Part shown: one piece after another, positions 58,474-64,000 of the stretch
Layout of the letters: the number at the start of each line of letters is the position of its first letter
Numbering within the stretch: the first letter of the stretch is position 1
Assembly: GCA_963678705.1 (NCBI GenBank)
Contig: OY783205.1
Coordinates: 8,184,001 to 8,248,000 of the forward strand
Source: Panorpa germanica
Lineage: Eukaryota; Arthropoda; Insecta; Mecoptera; Panorpidae
Length of the DNA stretch: 64,000 nucleotides
Direction of reading: 5' to 3'
Notes under the pieces: model-generated
Told to the model about the DNA's origin: nothing
Seen by the model: only the letters and a program-made list of their open reading frames with translations
Databases searched by the model: none
Made by a program: the position numbers and the translations under genes

Positions 58474-60123
58474 ATGAGTGACATAACAGGAATGGACGTA
58501 GACAGAGACTGCGACGATGTTCCACAAATAATAGCTTTACCAAGTGATGGAAGTGGAGATGAATTAGCTATTGCTGAACCATCTAAAGCTACCCTACCAT
58601 CCCAACCATCCCAAACAGTGACAACCCCTATAATACCACCTGTTAAGCAGCCATATACTGGCAAGATTTCACATATAGAAGTGCCTTTTGTACAAGATAT
58701 GACACTCTATGATATAACAATTCTGATAATGAAAGTAACAAATATTAAGAAACTTATTACGAAGAATGATAATCTTAAGGGAGTCCTAAAGATTTATTTT
58801 GACAATACCGACCAACATCGCGCAGCAACTGCTGCACTTGATAATAGTAGTGTAAAATACGCTGCATTGACAACCGATATAAGTGAGTTACCCATAAAAC
58901 GTGTCATTAGAGGTTTACCATATAACACTAAGATCACATCCATCGAGCAATACCTAACAGCAGTAAACCTTACATTCATTAGTGTTCATCAGCTTAAGAA
59001 TCAGCGCACAGGAGAATTGATGCCTCTATATTTAATCATTCTACCTAATACTGCAAACAACAAAAAAATTGATAAATTAAATGAGACTTTCATGAATATG
59101 TATTCGTCTAAAGTGGAAGAATACATTGGTGGAATGGTGCCTGCGCAATGTCACAGATGCCAACGTTTTGGACACAACAGCATCGCTTGTCGAAACAATT
59201 ATGCATGTATGCTATGCGCAGGAAAGCATACCACTGAGAAATGCCCCCTGTCTGGGAGAACCGATGCAAAACAATATTACAAATGCGCTTCATGCCATGG
59301 CCCCCATAACGCCAGATACAGAGGATGCCCGATTTTTATGAAAATACGCGAGAGGCTCATTGAAAATCATAAATTACAACAAAATAACAAAATCCCTGGA
59401 CAAGAACCTGCTGCACAGCGAAGACCACCACCTGCGCAACAACAAGTACAATTTCGGGATGCCCCCATTCCAAATAGAAGCGCTTGGACTCAACAAGCAA
59501 GAAATATTGCAACAACATCAGCAACAACACCAGCAACCGCAGCAACAGCACCAGGAGCAGTACCAACAGCAAGTCAAGCTCCACACCATATTATTCCCAT
59601 TATCCAAACCCCTAAACCTGCATTACCGACACAGCCAAAATTGACGGAGGATGAATTAAAATTAATGGAATCTTTTGGTCCACCATTAACATATAACGCA
59701 ACAAAAAATAATAATAAAAATAATAAAAATTCAAAAAATAATCAAAAAAATAATAAAAATAAAAATGAAAAAAATAAAAATTATCAAATAAGTGAACCAA
59801 AAGGTGTCCCTACTACAAATACAAATTTTGCCCCTGATATTTACTCTAATATTATAACACCAAATATTTCTAATATTCAAACCTTTGTTGAAAATCCTCC
59901 GTCAACACGTCAACATTCAAAATCACAGCTTTCTAGGTCTCGTTCTAGATCTAGGAAGCCAAATCTTCAAGTTGCAGATCAACCATTCGATATACTGACA
60001 TTAATAAACTCCATTAAACCTATTTTACCGCTAATTAAAACTTTATTAAAAGCAGTACTACCTTTAATTAATACCTTTCTTCCAGACTTGAATCTCCAAC
60101 CATTAATGCAATTCTTATGTTAA
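58474..60123 (+). CDS. Jockey-like ORF1, gag-like nucleic-acid-binding protein
   Basis: 549 codons. Residues 1-60 are acidic and then Pro/Thr-rich. Around 140-220 lies a PRE_C2HC-like domain (IRGLPYNTKITSIEQYL, then LYLIILP). Three zinc knuckles are at about 226-285: C-x2-C-x4-H-x4-C, C-x2-C-x3-H-x4-C and C-x2-C-x3-H-x6-C. This arrangement is typical of Jockey/I-type ORF1 proteins, which bind element RNA and carry it into the nucleus. The C-terminal half is unusual: Gln/Ala/Pro-rich, then an Asn/Lys-rich stretch near 408-437, an SRSRSRSRKP segment near 490 and a hydrophobic Leu/Pro end. I used ATG 58474 because the only upstream in-frame ATG is cut off by TAA. The stop overlaps the ORF2 start. 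Confidence 0.9.
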   Translation: MSDITGMDVDRDCDDVPQIIALPSDGSGDELAIAEPSKATLPSQPSQTVTTPIIPPVKQPYTGKISHIEVPFVQDMTLYDITILIMKVTNIKKLITKNDNLKGVLKIYFDNTDQHRAATAALDNSSVKYAALTTDISELPIKRVIRGLPYNTKITSIEQYLTAVNLTFISVHQLKNQRTGELMPLYLIILPNTANNKKIDKLNETFMNMYSSKVEEYIGGMVPAQCHRCQRFGHNSIACRNNYACMLCAGKHTTEKCPLSGRTDAKQYYKCASCHGPHNARYRGCPIFMKIRERLIENHKLQQNNKIPGQEPAAQRRPPPAQQQVQFRDAPIPNRSAWTQQARNIATTSATTPATAATAPGAVPTASQAPHHIIPIIQTPKPALPTQPKLTEDELKLMESFGPPLTYNATKNNNKNNKNSKNNQKNNKNKNEKNKNYQISEPKGVPTTNTNFAPDIYSNIITPNISNIQTFVENPPSTRQHSKSQLSRSRSRSRKPNLQVADQPFDILTLINSIKPILPLIKTLLKAVLPLINTFLPDLNLQPLMQFLC

Positions 60124-62885
60124 TGGATCATAATAATATTAGATATGTGGACAAATTTACTAAACTTAAAATAGTAACGTTTAATATAAATGGGCTTTTA
60201 GGTAATACGCCTGAATTGACCCTCTTCTTACAAGAATCAAAACCACATATTGTACTGCTTCAGGAAACTAGATTAAACACTCAACACGAAGACATTTCAT
60301 TTCATCCATACAAACTTTATAGAAGCGATCGCGATGGGGTTGGTGGTGGCACCGCTTTGATAATTCATCCGTCGGTGGCCCATACTGTTATACGTATTGA
60401 GAACCTTGGGTATCTGGAGACAACTGCCGTAGTGGTTAAGGTATCTAATCAAGATACTTTAATTGCTAGTGTTTACCGTCCACCTTCCCGGAGACTTTTG
60501 CTCGAAAACCTTGTTACACTTTTCACTACACATGAGCGCATAATTGTCGGCGGTGATTTAAACGCAAAAAGCGTTAGGTGGAACTCCCGCTTGACGAATG
60601 TCCACGGGCGTACGCTGCAAACGTTTGCGTTTAATAATTCTGTCGATGTTATGGGCCCAGAAACACCTACACTTTACCCATATCAGGTCAGTACACTTCC
60701 GGACGTTGTTGATATCTTCCTTTTTAAGGGCGTTTTCTACCCGAAAGAGATTAGTACATCTGCACACCTTAGTTCGGATCACCGTGCTGTGATACTTCAG
60801 TTTGATTGTCACGTCAAGCTCCAGAAAAACAAGTGTCAAAGAAATCCTCGTATTTCTAATATTGACACTAACACTTTCCGCCATCTGTTGAACGAATCCA
60901 TTACTACTGCGAATCCAGTAATGATCAAAACCCTGGACATTGAGGATAATATTTTATCTCTCAATGACAAAATGAATATGGCTATAAAACGCAGTATTTT
61001 GCCATATCAGGTTCGTTCACAGTCACTACCACCGCACATTGTACAGACTATACACCTGATGAGAAGAACTCGCGCCTTATGGCAGAGTAGACGGCGATCT
61101 TCGGATAAAACTGTCTACGAACGCCTGCGACGTCTCGTCAGGACACAAATACGTAATCACAAAAACTTGGAATGGCAAACAAAATTAGAAGTCGCGAATA
61201 GTAGCAATGATTTTGAAAACCTCCATAAATTACCGAAAGAATTATTTCCAGCGTTTCGTTCAATACAGGAGATTCGAACACCGAATGGTATTTGTTTTTC
61301 CGCACGTAGTAAAGCGGATGCGATCGCTAGTCACTTAGCTACAGGATTTAAAGATCATGAGGATGTTCAAGATCCTGTTTTTACTTCAAGGGTAAATGAA
61401 TGGTATGAGGCAGAATTTCCTAGTATGGGCGGTAGCGATACGTTTTTATTAGGGCATACAACCAGTAAACATATTCAATCATTGATTCAGGATAGCAAGA
61501 ATGGGAAATCTGCTGGCATTGACGATATTCAAATCGAATTTTTCAAAATTCTCGACCGGAAACCAATCGCGTTGCTGACGAACATAGTCAATAAGTGCCT
61601 TCTTTTCAAACACTTCCCAGCACGATGGAAACACGCAGTAGTTGTACCTGTTAGAAAAGGCACGAAAGATCCAAAACTTTTGAGTAGTTACCGGCCCATT
61701 TCACTATTACCCGCTATCTCCAAGGTGATGGAAAAAGTTATCAACGAACGTCTTACATTATACTTGACAAGACACAACATTTTGTCTAATGACCAATTTG
61801 GTTTTAGACAAAAACACAATACCACACACGCAACTTTGCGTGTCACCGAATACGTAGCAAAAGCGCTCAATGCAAGGGAACACTGTGCAGGTGCTTTCTT
61901 GGATGTTCAGGGAGCTTTCGATACTGTATGGCACCGTGGGTTGCTGTATAAGATGATGTACTTATTGAAGTTCCCATCCACTTTTATAAAGTTTATAGAT
62001 TCCTACATTAGCAACAGGACATTTACAGTCAGAGTAGAGAAGGATTACTCCAGCACATACAAGATATGTGCTGGCGTGCCACAGGGCAGTATCCTCTCTC
62101 CAATACTCTACAACATCTATATCTCGGACCTCCCGGATCTGGGTAGAACCATCTGTAGGACCACGTATGCCGACGATCAATCCTACATATCTAGATCCAA
62201 AGATCTGCAACTTGCCGTTATTTACTTACAAAATGCGTTACATCGAGTCACCAGTTTCTGTACAAAATGGCGCATTAAAATTAATGCGTCAAAAACACAA
62301 TGTATACTTTTCACTAGATCCAGGAAACTGACGCACCTTGCTAACGTTACAATATCACGTACAGGTTGCGAATGGCTCCCTAGGATACTTTACTTAGGTA
62401 CTTTGTTTACACGCACTCTCAATTTCAATCCTGAGATTGAGAGTCGTGTAAACAAAGCAAACCAACGTATAGCTATCCTACGACCGCTACTGCACGCAAA
62501 TTCAAAATTGAGCATACCGAACCGACTATTGATTTATAAGACATACATTAGGCCACTGTTACTCTTCGATTCGTTGATATGGGGTCAATCGCCGAACTTT
62601 GAACACCTTGAAACCGTGCAAAATAAACTTTTACGCTGCATTGCGGGATGTGGTTGGTACATCCGCAATGTACGCATCAGACACGAATTACACATTTCTA
62701 CACTGGCAGGTGTTACACATGCAAAGGCAATTTCCTTTTACAGATCTCTTCCAGCCAGCACGAACCCCCTGATACGAGAACTTGGATCCTACCAGGCAAG
62801 TGATTATACATTAGTCAAGATGCCGCGTTCAATTATAGAACGCCCTATTGTTCCCGCCGACGTATCGATAGTCTTAAACTATTAG
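60117..62885 (+). CDS. Jockey-like ORF2, endonuclease and reverse transcriptase
   Basis: 922 codons, a normal length for Jockey ORF2, without internal stops. The APE-type endonuclease (about 20-235) has FNINGLL, LLQETRL (catalytic Glu), GGDLNAKSVRWNS and SSDHRAV (catalytic Asp-His). The RT (about 480-770) has YRPISLLPAISKVMEKVI, NDQFGFRQKHNTTHA, FLDVQGAFDTVW (catalytic Asp), VPQGSILSPILYNIYISDLP and YADD (catalytic Asp pair, near 685). The C-terminus has the Jockey-type LLRCIAGCGWYIRN segment; RNase H and CCHC are absent. It nicks chromosomal DNA and copies the element RNA by target-primed reverse transcription. It starts at ATG 60117 or more likely at ATG 60123 (third codon, same frame), which overlaps the ORF1 stop. 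Confidence 0.95.
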   Translation: MLMDHNNIRYVDKFTKLKIVTFNINGLLGNTPELTLFLQESKPHIVLLQETRLNTQHEDISFHPYKLYRSDRDGVGGGTALIIHPSVAHTVIRIENLGYLETTAVVVKVSNQDTLIASVYRPPSRRLLLENLVTLFTTHERIIVGGDLNAKSVRWNSRLTNVHGRTLQTFAFNNSVDVMGPETPTLYPYQVSTLPDVVDIFLFKGVFYPKEISTSAHLSSDHRAVILQFDCHVKLQKNKCQRNPRISNIDTNTFRHLLNESITTANPVMIKTLDIEDNILSLNDKMNMAIKRSILPYQVRSQSLPPHIVQTIHLMRRTRALWQSRRRSSDKTVYERLRRLVRTQIRNHKNLEWQTKLEVANSSNDFENLHKLPKELFPAFRSIQEIRTPNGICFSARSKADAIASHLATGFKDHEDVQDPVFTSRVNEWYEAEFPSMGGSDTFLLGHTTSKHIQSLIQDSKNGKSAGIDDIQIEFFKILDRKPIALLTNIVNKCLLFKHFPARWKHAVVVPVRKGTKDPKLLSSYRPISLLPAISKVMEKVINERLTLYLTRHNILSNDQFGFRQKHNTTHATLRVTEYVAKALNAREHCAGAFLDVQGAFDTVWHRGLLYKMMYLLKFPSTFIKFIDSYISNRTFTVRVEKDYSSTYKICAGVPQGSILSPILYNIYISDLPDLGRTICRTTYADDQSYISRSKDLQLAVIYLQNALHRVTSFCTKWRIKINASKTQCILFTRSRKLTHLANVTISRTGCEWLPRILYLGTLFTRTLNFNPEIESRVNKANQRIAILRPLLHANSKLSIPNRLLIYKTYIRPLLLFDSLIWGQSPNFEHLETVQNKLLRCIAGCGWYIRNVRIRHELHISTLAGVTHAKAISFYRSLPASTNPLIRELGSYQASDYTLVKMPRSIIERPIVPADVSIVLNY
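60121..60125 (+). promoter_or_regulatory. TAATG stop-start overlap between ORF1 and ORF2
   Basis: The ORF1 stop TAA (60121-60123) shares its last A with an ATG (60123-60125) in the ORF2 frame. Such UAAUG junctions mediate termination-reinitiation in the silkworm non-LTR element SART1. An in-frame ATG six bases upstream (60117) gives an alternative 7-base overlap. Confidence 0.7.
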
Positions 62886-63520
62886 GAAAAAATCAATGAC
62901 GATAAATTTATAATAGTTCTTCTGGACTATTATAAGTTGGTCAGATTATTTCGACATTGGTGCATACTGACTGTAACTGGATTTTCTATATCCACCTATT
63001 TCGTCTCACGCTGTATTGGACATATAGCAAAGTTACGTTTTATAACTTTAGTCTGTGTACTTTTAACCATTTTACATATAAATCACTTGTCAAAATTATG
63101 TCACTGCAAATGTTATGATATACTTCAAATTGTACACGTAAGGTGTACAATTGGTTGCATATCTGATATTTGCAAGGCGTTTTTCAAATATTGTTTATAA
63201 ACAACCCCTAATCAGACTTCTTAGCTTTATTATTATTGCTATATTATCGTGAAATGTCCGTCCGGTCCAAAGGATGGCGTTAAATTGTTTTAAGCAGGTA
63301 TGTCAACTAATTTTCTAATTCTTTTCCATGTTATTTTCAAAAGTTTACTATCGCAGGTTATGGAGGGCGTATCCTTCCGGCACTGCATCTATTACATAAA
63401 ATGGGCTTAACTTCTTTGGCAGGGTAGGGGCTCTAAATGATGATCCGCCCATACCGACCGTACACATATTGGTGAACTTGCCCCCCCGGGGGGGGGGCAA
63501 GTTTTCTGATAGTTCCCCTC
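62886..63520 (+). other. 3' region of the Jockey-like element
   Basis: Non-coding; an 87-codon frame at 62937-63200 shows nothing recognisable. The right end contains a G/C hairpin (63475-63503) and ends in a pyrimidine-rich segment (TTCCCCTC) instead of a poly(A) tail. It is not certain that all of this belongs to the Jockey-like element. Confidence 0.5.
63475..63503. other. Perfect hairpin with C7/G10 core
   Basis: AACTTG followed by seven C, ten G and CAAGTT. The arms pair over 13 bp with a three-G loop. It is striking in AT-rich DNA and lies 17 bp before the right flank of the insert. Possible RNA 3' structure or junction relic; homopolymer errors are also possible. Confidence 0.6.
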
Positions 63521-63746
63521 TCTAGTGGGTAAAACACATGCATCTGACCCAAGAGGACTAGCGTTCGAGCCTTCGAAGAGGAATTTTTTTTAAATATTTT
63601 TTTTTGTAAAAAAGCATTTATTTCCATATCCCATTTCTTACGAGGTACTTTTTTAATATAAAAAAAATTCTTTTTAAGTAACCAATAGCTTTAAAACACA
63701 TTATCTAAAAAAAAGTAGTATTTGGCGCTAAAATAAAATACGTAAT
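63521..63746 (+). repeat. tRNA-like, SINE-like repeat, second copy (right part of duplication copy 2)
   Basis: Nearly identical to 57567-57791, including B-box and T-run; one visible change (ACCCAAGAGG against ACCCAAAAGG). Its first 32 bases also stand at 58017-58048, so the two pieces are the halves of duplication copy 2 separated by the Jockey-like element. Confidence 0.75.
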
Positions 63747-63747
63747 T

Positions 63748-63954
63748 TTTTTTGATTAATAATTATTATTAATTTTAATTTTGATGTAGTAATAATACAA
63801 TTAAACAATTGAACATTATAATAAAAATAAAATAAATACTATAATAATAGTATTTATTAACTAAGAAAATTTTGGCGCCAACATGATTACACATATTTCA
63901 CAAACATATTTTTACAAACATAATATGATAAATTAAATACTATAAATAACTTAC
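63748..63954. other. AT-rich intron part next to exon E1
   Basis: Nothing recognisable apart from the minus-strand 5' splice donor at its right edge (GTAAGT, 63949-63954). Confidence 0.5.
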
Positions 63955-64000
63955 CTGGAATATTTTGATTAATACTTGATAGTATTTTGTAAGCTCTGGA
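63955..64000 (-). CDS. Same gene, exon E1 (5' part outside the window)
   Basis: 46 bases up to the window edge, ending with the perfect donor CAG/GTAAGT. The frame that joins the open frame of E2 reads SRAYKILSSINQNIP plus one base; of the other two frames, one has a stop here and the other meets a stop in E2. The intron to E2 is 6555 bp (57400-63954) and is filled with repeats. The start codon lies beyond base 64000. Confidence 0.6.

Larger units (their letters stand above)
58049..63520 (+). mobile_element. Jockey-clade non-LTR retrotransposon, about 5.47 kb
   Basis: The insert is between the two 32-bp direct repeats. It has an AT-rich 5' part (58049-58341), ORF1 (gag-like) and ORF2 (endonuclease + RT), then a 3' part of about 635 bp. 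The order and the ORF2 C-terminus match the Jockey clade; there is no RNase H domain. No poly(A) tail is visible at the right end. It is opposite to the host gene in whose intron it lies. ORF2 has no stops, so the copy could be recent. Confidence 0.88.

Noticed and set aside
59357-59584. Leu/Val-rich minus-strand frame opposite ORF1 (also the 59612-59800 Phe/Tyr-rich frame)
   Set aside because: Complement of the Gln/Ala/Pro-rich and Asn/Lys-rich low-complexity parts of ORF1.
62937-63200. 87-codon frame after ORF2 as a third ORF of the Jockey-like element
   Set aside because: Short, no motif, in a region expected to be 3' UTR.

Overview
The window is AT-rich eukaryotic DNA from an arthropod, most likely an insect. 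The evidence is the mixture of BEL/Pao, Ty1/copia and Jockey-clade retroelements, a copia primer site that matches the anticodon arm of initiator tRNA-Met (as in Drosophila copia), and short-intron genes. No bacterial or organellar features are present. The species cannot be read from the sequence.

Region 1 (1-50752) is one head-to-tail tandem array on the + strand. Its monomer is about 3.02 kb and is made from the 3' part of a BEL/Pao pol gene: an RNase H fragment, integrase and the C-terminal DUF5641-type domain, joined to a stretch of about 1.35 kb of unrecognised origin that carries a 374-449 codon open frame. There are 17 complete monomers (four of them strongly deleted) plus a partial one at each end. 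I see no LTR, gag, protease or reverse transcriptase. Every monomer that keeps the site has the same TAG inside the integrase core, so the array was amplified from an already dead copy. Short (S) and long (L) monomers form a higher-order S-L-L repeat of about 7.58 kb that occurs twice in direct succession and again further on. Monomers near the right end are the most open, and two of them (44526-47548 and 47549-50571) are almost identical.

A 4434-bp Ty1/copia element (21752-26185) is inserted in one short monomer. Its 154-bp LTRs differ at two positions and it has a 5-bp target duplication, so it is young, but its pol frame is broken.

Region 2 (50753-54667) is mostly non-coding. It holds degenerate GC-punctuated repeats, a Helitron-like 3' terminus read on the minus strand (52590-52618), three minus-strand exons whose phases agree and which encode the C-terminal part of an SGNH-hydrolase-like protein (53490-53972), and a TA microsatellite.

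Region 3 (54668-64000) is a minus-strand spliced gene of at least four exons with matching splice phases. It encodes an acidic N-terminal part, two zinc-finger-like motifs, a tyrosine-recombinase-like (Crypton-type) domain and a Myb/SANT-like C-terminus. Its 5' end is outside the window. The 6.5-kb first visible intron contains a tRNA-like, SINE-like repeat, a 451-bp tandem duplication that copied the start of exon E2, and a 5.47-kb Jockey-clade non-LTR retrotransposon (58049-63520) in the opposite orientation, flanked by a 32-bp direct repeat. The Jockey-like element has ORF1 and ORF2 joined by an overlapping TAATG stop-start, which suggests translation by termination-reinitiation.

Most of the window is selfish DNA in successive layers: array amplification, then copia insertion; intron duplication, then Jockey insertion. 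The host-like content is the zinc-finger/recombinase gene and the SGNH-like exons, and these may themselves be derived from transposons.
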